A DNA stretch of 8,959 bases from CAZXCQ01 sp964639275 (GCA_964639275.1 CAZXCQ010000259.1:1-8959), one strand, 5' to 3'. Shown: positions 1 through 7,450, counted from the stretch's first letter. The notes: generated by a model from the sequence alone, not told the origin. Numbers and translations are program-made.

Positions 1-3000
1 CGTCGTTACCCTTTACCATCTCATGAAGTTTGCGCATTCTGCTACTCAGTGCCTTACAAATGTGGAGGGCAATCTGCGGGTATTCCCTCACGATCTCAGA
101 AAATTCCTGTTTGTGCAGGACCAAAAGGCGGGACTCTTCCGCTGTACGGATGGTCGCAGACCGAACCGCATCTTCGAACAGGGCCATCTCTCCAAAATAG
201 TCACCCATCCCGATACGGGCCAGTTCGATTTCATGACTGCCTTCCTCTCCCCCCCGGGCCTTGATCACGGAAACCTCGCCCTTGATGAGCAGGTACAGGG
301 TGTCTCCGGCCTCCCCCTCTCGGATGACAATCTCACCCGGGGGATAAACGGCCTCCTCTGTCACCGATGCCACGGCAGCCAGCTCGCTTACCGAAAGTCC
401 CTCAAATATCTCTATTCCTTTTAGGCGTAAGATCTTGTCAGGAATACTGATCTCTGTTTCCATATCTCCCTCCGATTTGGCCATATCGCCACGCTCCATA
501 TTCAAGACGCGATCGACCATCTGACGAATATACGGGTTCTCTGAGTCTGCGTGTTTCTCCACAACCCCGATGTCAAGCCCATCAAGTCCATGGTTGGCCA
601 GCAGATTGAGGGTCAACACCGTTGTCACCCAATCCGCCGTGGCCAGAAAGTGGGAGTAGATGGTAGCCCTGTTGGAATCAAAATCGGGCAGCTTAAAGTT
701 TTTCCTGCCGACCCTTAGGGTCTGAGAGGGAGCCGCCTCTTCCAGCAACGGAATCATGATCTTGGAGAGCGAAACATCTATCGAATCGTCCAAGGCCTCA
801 AGGCTGTTTGCCCGCTGACGGGCATTGGCAGAAAAGATGCCTCTCCAGATGACCCTCATTTGGCCGGAACGATCCGCTGTGGCCAGGACCCGGAGGACAT
901 TCTCCAGTTCCATAAGCTTCTTGTTTTCCAGATGGGCAATAAGGAGATCCCTCTCTTCGCTCTCAGGCAAGGACCGAAGCCCTTCAGATTCGGCCAGATA
1001 GTTATAACATCTCTCCACCTGGGAACGAGCAAATCGAAAGACGTCCAGGTCTTTTATGTCCAACGATTCCAGGAGTTCAAATATACCCTCCCGGACCTTT
1101 CGCCGGGGGAGATTGAGCGACTCGATAAGCAGTTGGGCGTTCTGGTAGGGGGCGGCCTGAAGTCTCTCTTTTGCCACTTCATGGACCTTGGTTGAAGAAT
1201 CATCCATCATGGAGATCACTTTCCTGACGGCCTCATCGTCATCGATTTCAAAGGCAGCCAGGGCAGCGAGGCGCACAGCCTCCAAGGGGTACGAGAGATA
1301 GGGAAGCACCAGGGTATTGATGTCTTTGGCCCCCAGACGGCTGAGGGCCGTCAAGATACGGGAGATGATTGAACCATCCTGCTCCTTATCCAGCATATCC
1401 TTTAGTCTGGAGACATAAGATGCCTCCCCGGTTTCCCCGGCAGCCATTACCCCCGCCCTTCGTTCAGGGACATCGTCCGAGTCCATCCAGGAATCGATTA
1501 TCCCTTTATATTTTTGGGGAGACCCTTTGAAAAGGCCGATGAGTGCATAGGCCCTTACCTCGGGGTCCCGGGCAGTCTCAAAGATCTCCTGGTTGAGGGA
1601 TGGGGAAAACCCCGTCGTCAGCCGATTGGCGGCTTCAAGCACGGCGATGGTCAGGTCGGGTTTGTCAGGATCGGCCAGATCTCTGAATACCCCGATAGCC
1701 TCCGATCCGGTATTGGGAGAAAGCCTGGAGAGGAGAGCGATCCTGGTCTTATCATCATTTTCTTTGAGAACCGCCAGGATATGGGAATCGAGACCCTCCA
1801 GTTCCTGAGATTTTAGCAAATCCGCGTACCACAGGCTATCACTCCCGCGGGCCGCCAGGAACGACTCAACCAGCTGGGCCTGCATCTTTTTGTCTCTGAA
1901 GACATGACCGATATCCTTTTCTTCCAGGGACTTAAGGTCCAGCATATTCCTGGATATCAGGTCCAGCAGGATCCTTGCATAAGACCGCTTTAGGAAAAAG
2001 GTGGTAAGAATCCACGCTCCCACAAAGCACATGGCCACGATTGAGAGATATCTCGGCGGGAATAACCCCTCGGAGATCATGATAATCCCCGAGCCGACAA
2101 GCACACCAATCCGCACGACCGTGCCCCTCAAAAACGGCCTGATCGCTGCACGATATGATACGGGAAAGAGGCCCATCAAGACTGCACGGGCCGGGTTGTT
2201 CATGGTGGTCCTCAACACGTTGGTGGATACCCTTGCATACATGGCCGAGATAATATCAAACTTGAGCAAGAAGGCCAGGAACGCAATCATGTAATTGATC
2301 GGATGAAACATGAGGACCACGGGCAACCCCCAGCGGCCGTATACCCTGCCGATAAAGAGAAGGATGACGAGGCTGACGATATTCATGCACCCTCGAAAGT
2401 AGCCAAAAAACGCGAGCATTCCGCTCTGGGTGGCATAGGTCTCATTGACGGCGAAGTTGAACTGATAATTTAGGATGGGGATTATTATATTTGGAAGGAG
2501 CGTCAAAAGGACAAGGACCTTTACCAGGGTCGACTCCTTTATAATCGGCACGATCTTTTTAAATTCCTCGATGATATTGGAGCGCCCTTTGGACTTTTTT
2601 TTCTTCTTGTCAGAAACCAGCAGGGTCGGAAATTTTGCTCCCATCCGCCTTACGGCTAGGGCCCCTACGACGGTCGTTACCAGATAGGCAAACATCAGGT
2701 TATCCATGGATATGGCCTTGGCCAGAGACGGGGTTGCAAAACTGCCGATTATCCCTCCAATGACCCCGCCTGCGGTGATAAGGGGAAATAGGCGTTTGGA
2801 CTGCCGGGTATTAAAGAGGTCATTGGCCAAATTCCAGAAGACGAGCGCGAGCAAGACCTCGTACTGGGCCTTCAGGACAAATAAAACCGGGTAGATAAGA
2901 TCAAACCCGAGGGGTATGACAAAGCGGAGGGCAGCCACAGAGATCCCACAGAACAATAACATATATTCCAGCATGCGGCTCCCGGGGAGCCTCGCCATGA

Positions 3001-3220
3001 TGCCTGTCAAGAAACCCATGATAACAAAGGTGGAGATGGAGTTGGCCACGTAAACAATGGGAAGGTATTCAACGCCATATCGTTTCAAGAAGGCGGTCTC
3101 GGCAAAGTTATTAAAAAGGATACTGGAGGTGCGGATAAGGAAAAGGAGGAGTGCGGCCCAAAAAAACAGTGAGATCTCTTCCTCATAGATATTGAGCCAT
3201 TTGCCTACGGTCTTAAGCAT
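1..3220 (-). CDS. Tlc/NTT-like MFS transporter fused to HEAT-like repeats and a cyclic-nucleotide-binding domain (3' end outside window)
   Basis: One uninterrupted reading frame of 1073 codons starts at ATG 3220 and leaves the window at the left edge without a stop. Three modules are visible. Residues 1 to about 413 are a polytopic membrane region; the RQSKRLFPLITAGGVIGG stretch is typical of the ATP/ADP-translocase (Tlc/NTT) branch of the MFS, and a Lys-rich cytoplasmic-type loop (KKKKKSKG, near residue 208) lies between membrane blocks. Residues about 430-910 are helical, Leu/Ala/Asp-rich repeats in the style of HEAT repeats (for example SYPLEAVRLAALAAFE). Residues about 925-1065 form a cNMP-binding fold whose phosphate-binding cassette FGEMALFEDAVRSATI starts near F1009, with Glu1011 and Arg1020 both kept. 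It presumably sits in the inner membrane with HEAT and cNMP parts in the cytoplasm. GAGGAAAG precedes the ATG. The substrate is unknown: family membership suggests nucleotides, but a free-living host would not need ATP import. It is partial only at the C terminus, where few residues are probably missing. Confidence 0.82.
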   Translation of the reverse strand, partial: MLKTVGKWLNIYEEEISLFFWAALLLFLIRTSSILFNNFAETAFLKRYGVEYLPIVYVANSISTFVIMGFLTGIMARLPGSRMLEYMLLFCGISVAALRFVIPLGFDLIYPVLFVLKAQYEVLLALVFWNLANDLFNTRQSKRLFPLITAGGVIGGIIGSFATPSLAKAISMDNLMFAYLVTTVVGALAVRRMGAKFPTLLVSDKKKKKSKGRSNIIEEFKKIVPIIKESTLVKVLVLLTLLPNIIIPILNYQFNFAVNETYATQSGMLAFFGYFRGCMNIVSLVILLFIGRVYGRWGLPVVLMFHPINYMIAFLAFLLKFDIISAMYARVSTNVLRTTMNNPARAVLMGLFPVSYRAAIRPFLRGTVVRIGVLVGSGIIMISEGLFPPRYLSIVAMCFVGAWILTTFFLKRSYARILLDLISRNMLDLKSLEEKDIGHVFRDKKMQAQLVESFLAARGSDSLWYADLLKSQELEGLDSHILAVLKENDDKTRIALLSRLSPNTGSEAIGVFRDLADPDKPDLTIAVLEAANRLTTGFSPSLNQEIFETARDPEVRAYALIGLFKGSPQKYKGIIDSWMDSDDVPERRAGVMAAGETGEASYVSRLKDMLDKEQDGSIISRILTALSRLGAKDINTLVLPYLSYPLEAVRLAALAAFEIDDDEAVRKVISMMDDSSTKVHEVAKERLQAAPYQNAQLLIESLNLPRRKVREGIFELLESLDIKDLDVFRFARSQVERCYNYLAESEGLRSLPESEERDLLIAHLENKKLMELENVLRVLATADRSGQMRVIWRGIFSANARQRANSLEALDDSIDVSLSKIMIPLLEEAAPSQTLRVGRKNFKLPDFDSNRATIYSHFLATADWVTTVLTLNLLANHGLDGLDIGVVEKHADSENPYIRQMVDRVLNMERGDMAKSEGDMETEISIPDKILRLKGIEIFEGLSVSELAAVASVTEEAVYPPGEIVIREGEAGDTLYLLIKGEVSVIKARGGEEGSHEIELARIGMGDYFGEMALFEDAVRSATIRTAEESRLLVLHKQEFSEIVREYPQIALHICKALSSRMRKLHEMVKGND

Positions 3221-3275
3221 CTGCTTTCCTCAGTTGCTTGATGGGAAAGGATTTGGCATTACTGGTCCAGGGGCT

Positions 3276-3304
3276 AAATTAATCGGTCCTTTAGGGAGTG
3301 TCAA
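3276..3304 (-). promoter_or_regulatory. Candidate sigma-70-type promoter for the transporter gene
   Basis: On the minus strand a perfect TTGACA (3304-3299) is followed after 17 bp by TAATTT (3281-3276), a weak -10 match. Transcription would start near 3269 and give a leader of about 49 nt before ATG 3220. This would let the transporter gene be expressed apart from the UPF0016 gene, whose stop lies 131 bp upstream. The weak -10 keeps confidence low. Confidence 0.4.
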
Positions 3305-3351
3305 GGTTTTTAACGCATAGGGGCATACTTATTGTCCTCCCCCTCGGTTTG

Positions 3352-3630
3352 TTATTTTCCGCCTGAAAATAGCAACATCCACAGGCCCAACAAGATAAAC
3401 AGGCTCCCGGCCCCTATCTTGATATAGAGGGTTGGGACCACCCTGCTCACCACAGTGCCAAAGAGGACTGCCAGCAGCGAGGTCAGGACAAGGGCCCCCG
3501 CTGATCCAATAAACACGGCGATCCGTGACTTGCTGTCGGCGGCAAAACAAAAGGTAGCCAACTGGGTCTTATCCCCCAGTTCGGCAAGAAATATCATCCC
3601 AAACGTAGTCAGTAGAACCTTAAGGTCCAT
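3352..3630 (-). CDS. UPF0016 / GDT1-TMEM165 family membrane protein, single-repeat form
   Basis: The product has 92 residues and three hydrophobic segments (about 4-30, 36-60, 68-89). The family signature E-x-G-D-K-T is present as ELGDKT at residues 17-22, near the end of the first helix and followed by QLATF. Known members of the family (eukaryotic GDT1/TMEM165, bacterial MneA/Mnx types) move Mn2+ or Ca2+ across membranes. Full-length members carry two such repeats, so a single-repeat protein must form homo- or heterodimers to complete the conserved pair of acidic motifs. GGGAGG sits 7 nt upstream of ATG 3630 and fixes the start. The gene follows the response regulator by 112 bp on the same strand and could be co-transcribed, but no partner single-repeat gene is visible here. 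Substrate and direction are inferred from the family only. Confidence 0.85.
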   Translation of the reverse strand: MDLKVLLTTFGMIFLAELGDKTQLATFCFAADSKSRIAVFIGSAGALVLTSLLAVLFGTVVSRVVPTLYIKIGAGSLFILLGLWMLLFSGGK

Positions 3631-3742
3631 GGCCTAACCTCCCTCTAAAGGTGCATCTGTCCAGAGGCCATTTCGTCTTTCTCTGATCTTTGTCAAACCC
3701 CTGTGACAACGTGCCAGGATTGCCCAGCCTCTCTCGACGGAG

Positions 3743-5113
3743 TCACGACATTGCCCCGTATTTTTTGAGTTTTTTGTGAAGGGTCTTCCGGGTGATCCCC
3801 AGACGCCTTGCTGCCTCACTCTTGTTCCCCCCGGAGGCCTCCAGGGTCTTCAATATGGTCACCCTTTCCACTTCATCCAAGGGCAAATCCCCGGCTGCGG
3901 TGCCTTCCGGGAAAAGACCCGGCCCTTCCAAATCCCCATCCCTGACCGCCATGGGTAGGTCTTCTTGATCGAGGTATTCTGATCTCGAGAGGACCACCGC
4001 CCTCTCCATGGCATTCATCAGCTCACGGACATTGCCGGGCCATTCGTATTTGAGCAACCGATCCATGGCCCGGGGGGTAAGCCCCTTTATCCTCTTGTGA
4101 TTTTTTTTGGCAAAGATCTCCAAGAAGTGCTGGGCCAGGAGGGGAATGTCCTCCGCCCTCTCTCTCAAGGGGGGGACATTGAGGGTCACCACGTTCAATC
4201 GATAATAGAGATCTTCCCTAAAACGCCCCTTCTCAATCTCATGGATCAGGGCCTTGTTTGTGGCAGCGATTACCCTCACGTCTACCGGGATGACCTCTTC
4301 TCCGCCGACACGGGTGATCTCTCTTTCTTGAAGCACACGCAGCAATTTGACCTGCATCGGCAGCGACATCTCACTGACCTCATCCAGGAACAGGCTGCCG
4401 GTGTGGGCCAGCACAAACCGGCCTTCCTTCCGCCGGTGGGCACCCGTAAAGGCGCCTTTTTCATGACCAAAGAGTTCCGATTCAAGGAGGGGCTCGGTAA
4501 GAGCGGCACAATTGATCTTTATAAAAGGCCCCCCCTTTCTAGGACTATTAAAGTGGATGGCCCCTGCAATCACTTCCTTGCCCGAACCTGACTCCCCTGT
4601 GATCAGGACCGTTGCCTCGCTGGGGGCCACCTGGGCCACCGTCTCAAGGAGTGTCACCATGGCCTGGCTGCGTCCGATGATATTCCTCTGATCAAAGTGG
4701 GCGCCCAGTGTCTCCCGCAAGAGGCGATTTTCTTCCTTCAGGTGGCTATGATCCATGGCCCGTTCCATGGCAAGGCGCAGTTCGTCAAAATCAAGCGGTT
4801 TTGTGAGGTAATCATAGGCCCCCTTCTTCAGGGCCTCTACAGCGGTCTCCACAGAAGAGTAGGCGGTCATGATAATGACCGGTATGGCCGGGTTATAGGC
4901 CTTGATCTCAGAGAGGGCCTCAAGCCCTGATACCTTTATCATACGGATATCCATCAAGATCAGATCATAGGGCCCCCCATGCACCATTTCAATGGCGGTA
5001 TCGCCATCGTCTGCCTCACTGATTTGATACCCCCAACCGGAGACGAGTGTCCGCAGCATGGTGCGATGGGCCTGATCGTCATCTACCACTAGGACGATAC
5101 CCTTGGGTTTCAT
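3743..5113 (-). CDS. zraR: Sigma-54-dependent NtrC-family response regulator, ZraR-like
   Basis: The protein has 456 residues in three classic domains. The receiver (1-120) has the acidic pocket DDD at 11-13, phosphoacceptor Asp55 in LILMDIRM, Thr83 and Lys105 (LTKP). The AAA+ sigma-54 interaction domain (about 144-375) has Walker A GESGSGKE (173-180), the sigma-54 contact loop GAFTGA (220-225), Walker B LFLDEV (241-246) and WPGNVREL (358-365). A Fis-type helix-turn-helix ends the protein (429-450, NKSEAARRLGITRKTLHKKL). All catalytic elements are intact, so it should hydrolyse ATP and remodel sigma-54 RNA polymerase when phosphorylated. The start ATG 5113 is preferred because AGAGG lies 10 nt upstream; an in-frame TTG at 5131 has no ribosome binding site. 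It is partnered with the kinase gene upstream. The ZraR name rests on the divergent zraP-like gene; AtoC or HydG would be alternative labels in the same subfamily. Confidence 0.93.
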   Translation of the reverse strand: MKPKGIVLVVDDDQAHRTMLRTLVSGWGYQISEADDGDTAIEMVHGGPYDLILMDIRMIKVSGLEALSEIKAYNPAIPVIIMTAYSSVETAVEALKKGAYDYLTKPLDFDELRLAMERAMDHSHLKEENRLLRETLGAHFDQRNIIGRSQAMVTLLETVAQVAPSEATVLITGESGSGKEVIAGAIHFNSPRKGGPFIKINCAALTEPLLESELFGHEKGAFTGAHRRKEGRFVLAHTGSLFLDEVSEMSLPMQVKLLRVLQEREITRVGGEEVIPVDVRVIAATNKALIHEIEKGRFREDLYYRLNVVTLNVPPLRERAEDIPLLAQHFLEIFAKKNHKRIKGLTPRAMDRLLKYEWPGNVRELMNAMERAVVLSRSEYLDQEDLPMAVRDGDLEGPGLFPEGTAAGDLPLDEVERVTILKTLEASGGNKSEAARRLGITRKTLHKKLKKYGAMS

Positions 5114-5186
5114 GGTACTCAAACCTCTCAAGAGGAAGGCTAAGCGTTCACAATGGCCCCGAATTTAAGGCAACAGGGCCGAAATT

Positions 5187-5308
5187 AAAAGAGAATATTG
5201 AACCGCAGAATGTCGAAGGAAAAAAGGGACCAATTGGCATTGCAATTTGAGCATTCTGTAAACCTTCGTCATTCATTATTCCTTATTCGATATTCGATAT
5301 TCTCTTTT
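5187..5308. repeat. Imperfect palindromic intergenic repeat (MITE-like or interspersed repeat)
   Basis: The two ends are inverted copies: AAAAGAGAATATTGAA (5187-5202) against TTCGATATTCTCTTTT (5293-5308), 15 of 16 positions complementary. A second inner pair, GAATGTCGAAGG (5208-5219) against CCTTCGTCATTC (5263-5274), matches at 11 of 12. The centre holds two short perfect palindromes, CCAATTGG (5230-5237) and ATTGCAAT (5239-5246). The right arm also has a tandem ATTCGAT-type repeat. It lies between the kinase stop and the regulator start. The layout fits a non-coding interspersed repeat able to fold into a long hairpin in DNA or RNA. No transposase is nearby and no target-site duplication was identified. 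Confidence 0.7.
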
Positions 5309-5362
5309 GACCAAGCGGTTAGCCCCGGATGGGACATCAAAGAGATAACGGCCCGTGAACGG

Positions 5363-7147
5363 TCACGAGGAAGGTAAGGTGATAGTAACAGTGGTCCCCT
5401 CTCCCGGGTGACTCTCTACACCGATCTTGCCACCGTGGGCTTCAATGATCTTGAGGACTATGGCGAGCCCCAGACCGGTCCCCGACGATTTGGAGGTAAA
5501 ATAGGGGTCAAATATGTGGGGCAGGTCCTCCTCCCTGATCCCTGCGCCCGTATCAGAGACGATAATCTGGATATCCCTTTTATCTTCATCCCTTTGCAGT
5601 CTCACAGAGAGGGCCCCTTGTTCCCCGGTGGCCTCCATAGCGTTCAGGTATAGATTCAAAAGGACCTGCTTAAACCTGTCAGGATCGATCATCACCCTGT
5701 CTACTTGACAGGAGAGATCCATATCAACACTTATCCCTTTCTCTTTGGCATCCCCTTCAATCAGCTTGACCGAATGTTCTATCAAGTCTTGAAGGGACGT
5801 GGGGGTTGTTTGAATACTCATCGGCCTTGCAAATTCCAGAAGTTGCCCAATGACCCTGTTTAGCCGTTCCACCTCCTGGATCATCAGCTCGGCGGTCTTT
5901 TGGTCCTCAGGGACCTGCCGATATCTTTCTTTGAAATAGGTAGCAAACCCCTTTATGGAACTCAAGGGATTCCGTATCTCATGGGCGACCCCGGCGGCAA
6001 GTCTCCCAATCGATGCCATGCGCTGACTTCGCTGGACCTCCCTCTTGAGGTGCTGGATCTGGGTCAGATCCCGAAAGAGCACCACATACCCCAGAAATCC
6101 CCCATATTCCTCCTGCAAAAAGGTGGCGATTACCTCCAGGGGGATTATCCGGCCCCCTTTGATAGGGCAGTCTATCTCTCTTTCAATAATGCCTTTGGTG
6201 GTCTTTACTTCCTCTATGAGCCTCCAAAGGGGCCGGGGCAGGACCTGTTCGGGCATCTTCCAGAGGACCTCCCCGAAAGAGATCTCGAGGACGGACTCCG
6301 CGCTCTGATTAAAAGAGGCGATCTTCCCATCCATATCAATGGCCACAAGGCCCATGGGCATATTCTTCACCAGGTGGTCAGAAAAGGCCTTTAATCTCGA
6401 AAGCGAGGTCTTGGTCGATCGGTAGGCCTGCGCCAGAAAAAGGGAAACGATCCCGGCAAAACCGATCAGCAGCAATGTAACCGCCATGACCACCGAGTTA
6501 CGCATGCCCTCTTTTCTGGCAGCCTCGACAGGCCTCATATCGAACCCCACAAATATGGCCTGGCCGGGGTCCCGGGCAGGGTCCTCAGCGACCATGTGCG
6601 CCCTGCACCAGTCATTGTCCGCGGTCTCACCACGGGTCAGTCCCCTGTGATGCCTGCCCATCCCATGCATTCGAAGATGTCCGCGAGTGGGCGCAAACCG
6701 CCGAAACACCTCAAATATCTGGGAACCCCCCTCACCCGATACCCGACGCCACTTTACTCCCTGAGCCCCGGAGATCTTCTCTGGATCGAGGTCGGCGCCG
6801 TGGCGCTTGCCGATCATGGAGGGGTCATTATGGGCCAGGATCCGTCCCTTGGAATCGGTGACCATAAGATAGATGATGTCTGGTTGTTGTGCTGTCTCTC
6901 TGAGCAATCTCTCGACCTGCAATCCACCCCATCGCATCCCCATTATGCCGGTCCTGGCACCCGCTTCGAAGGACCTTATCAGGGCCGCCCCCTTCTCAAG
7001 GAGCAGCTGGGTCGTGCTTTCCTTTTGCCGTTTGATGTTTTCAACGGTCATAAAGACAAAGATCGGAACCAGCACAAAAACCGCGCCGAGGATGATCCAG
7101 GGTGAAACCCCAACCCACCAATTCGTTTTGGTTTTAGTTTTTCTCAT
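5363..7147 (-). CDS. zraS: Membrane sensor histidine kinase with PAS domain, ZraS-like
   Basis: The product has 594 residues. An N-terminal membrane helix (about 11-35) and a second one (about 217-241) enclose a periplasmic sensor of about 180 residues. A PAS-like domain (about 255-365, ending FLGYVVLFRDLTQ) leads into the HisKA dimerisation helix with the H-box AAGVAHEIRNPLSS, phospho-His389. The HATPase region has the N-box QVLLNLYLNAMEA, G1 DTGAGI, the F-box IFDPYFTSK and G2 GTGLGLAIV. The sensor includes a Met/His-rich stretch, HLRMHGMGRHH (about 157-167), followed by WCRAHM, which suggests metal binding. The start is ATG 7147; a TTG at 7150 is also in frame, with a stop codon just upstream at 7156-7154, and neither start has a clear ribosome binding site. 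The gene is divergent from the zraP-like gene and is followed by the regulator after a repeat-filled gap. Function as a zinc or metal/envelope stress sensor is inferred. Confidence 0.92.
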   Translation of the reverse strand: MRKTKTKTNWWVGVSPWIILGAVFVLVPIFVFMTVENIKRQKESTTQLLLEKGAALIRSFEAGARTGIMGMRWGGLQVERLLRETAQQPDIIYLMVTDSKGRILAHNDPSMIGKRHGADLDPEKISGAQGVKWRRVSGEGGSQIFEVFRRFAPTRGHLRMHGMGRHHRGLTRGETADNDWCRAHMVAEDPARDPGQAIFVGFDMRPVEAARKEGMRNSVVMAVTLLLIGFAGIVSLFLAQAYRSTKTSLSRLKAFSDHLVKNMPMGLVAIDMDGKIASFNQSAESVLEISFGEVLWKMPEQVLPRPLWRLIEEVKTTKGIIEREIDCPIKGGRIIPLEVIATFLQEEYGGFLGYVVLFRDLTQIQHLKREVQRSQRMASIGRLAAGVAHEIRNPLSSIKGFATYFKERYRQVPEDQKTAELMIQEVERLNRVIGQLLEFARPMSIQTTPTSLQDLIEHSVKLIEGDAKEKGISVDMDLSCQVDRVMIDPDRFKQVLLNLYLNAMEATGEQGALSVRLQRDEDKRDIQIIVSDTGAGIREEDLPHIFDPYFTSKSSGTGLGLAIVLKIIEAHGGKIGVESHPGEGTTVTITLPSS

Positions 7148-7161
7148 CAAAATCTATCAGC

Positions 7162-7177
7162 AGCAAGATATATACCA
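7162..7177 (-). promoter_or_regulatory. Candidate sigma-54 promoter pointing at the kinase gene
   Basis: The minus strand reads TGGTATATATCTTGCT, with GG and GC separated by exactly 10 bp and an intact TTGCT at -12; the -24 box matches at TGG and one more base. It was the best GG-N10-GC match on the minus strand between 7163 and 7400. The predicted start near 7151 would leave a leader of only about 4 nt before ATG 7147, which is unusual, so this is a candidate rather than a firm call. Confidence 0.45.
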
Positions 7178-7208
7178 ACCTCTAACAAACCTCTCCTCCC
7201 CCCACTCC

Positions 7209-7220
7209 CGGCAAATGCCG
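7209..7220. repeat. Short dyad CGGCAAATGCCG in the divergent regulatory region
   Basis: CGGCA and TGCCG form a perfect 5-bp dyad around AA. A similar small palindrome, TGGCTTGCCA, lies at 7278-7287. Either could be an operator half of a regulator, but such short dyads arise by chance, so no function is claimed. Confidence 0.3.
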
Positions 7221-7289
7221 CTCTCGAACGCCTGCCGAAAATATGGCTTGGTGCGACCCAAACGGATTGGAGAGAGGTGGCTTGCCAAC

Positions 7290-7338
7290 TGGATACTTTT
7301 TACCCAATTGTATACCCATCCTGCATACCAAGTATCCA
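7290..7338. promoter_or_regulatory. Candidate shared enhancer (UAS) for the response regulator: 9-bp inverted repeat
   Basis: TGGATACTT (7290-7298) is a perfect inverted copy of AAGTATCCA (7330-7338). Between them are three spaced direct TACC units (7301, 7313 and 7326, 12 and 13 bp apart) and a central GTATAC palindrome (7310-7315). The midpoint at 7314 is about 146 bp upstream of the predicted start of the zraP-like gene and about 163 bp upstream of the predicted kinase start, distances normal for enhancer sites of NtrC-family activators. That the regulator binds here is inference. The 31-bp gap between the arms is longer than in a typical single dimer site, so two dimer sites may be involved. 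Confidence 0.45.
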
Positions 7339-7434
7339 TCTTTTGGCCTATTATTTCAACAAAATGGATATGAAAACCACGGTCCAAATAAGATCTGCAA
7401 CAAATTCAGAGCGTTATCAGGCTTTTGTTCTTGT

Positions 7435-7450
7435 TGGCACAACCCTTGCT
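7435..7450 (+). promoter_or_regulatory. Sigma-54 (-24/-12) promoter of the zraP-like gene
   Basis: TGGCAC, five bases, TTGCT: this matches the sigma-54 consensus TGGCAC-N5-TTGCW at every fixed position, with GG (7436-7437) and GC (7448-7449) exactly 10 bp apart. Transcription should start near 7460-7461, giving a leader of about 35 nt before ATG 7496. It fits activation by the adjacent sigma-54-dependent regulator. Confidence 0.88.

Noticed and set aside
23..424. 133-codon plus-strand frame opposite the cyclic-nucleotide-binding domain
   Set aside because: The minus-strand frame encodes a clear conserved domain; the plus-strand translation has no family features and no ribosome binding site worth noting.
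2585..2615. A-rich run (eight A on the minus strand) in the transporter gene as a possible frameshift or slippage site
   Set aside because: The frame encodes KKKKKSKG in a plausible charged loop and continues in the same frame on both sides, so there is no sign of a frameshift.
3674..3716. Possible promoters before the UPF0016 gene: TTGACA at 3696-3691 and a sigma-54-like TGGCACGTTGTCACA (minus strand, starting at 3716)
   Set aside because: The TTGACA has only AAATGG at -10 spacing, and the other lacks the TTGC/GC of the -12 box at the right distance.
3631..3742. Possible yybP-ykoY manganese riboswitch upstream of the UPF0016 gene
   Set aside because: UPF0016 genes are sometimes preceded by this riboswitch, but the 112-bp gap shows none of its conserved internal-loop sequences that I could recognise.
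3634..3819. 61-codon minus-strand frame across the end of the regulator gene and the following gap
   Set aside because: It overlaps the conserved HTH coding part of the regulator in another frame and has a composition without protein-like features.
7246..7259. Another GG-N10-GC match on the minus strand as a kinase promoter
   Set aside because: The -12 box reads CAAGC instead of TTGC and the -24 box matches poorly; it is weaker than the element at 7162-7177.
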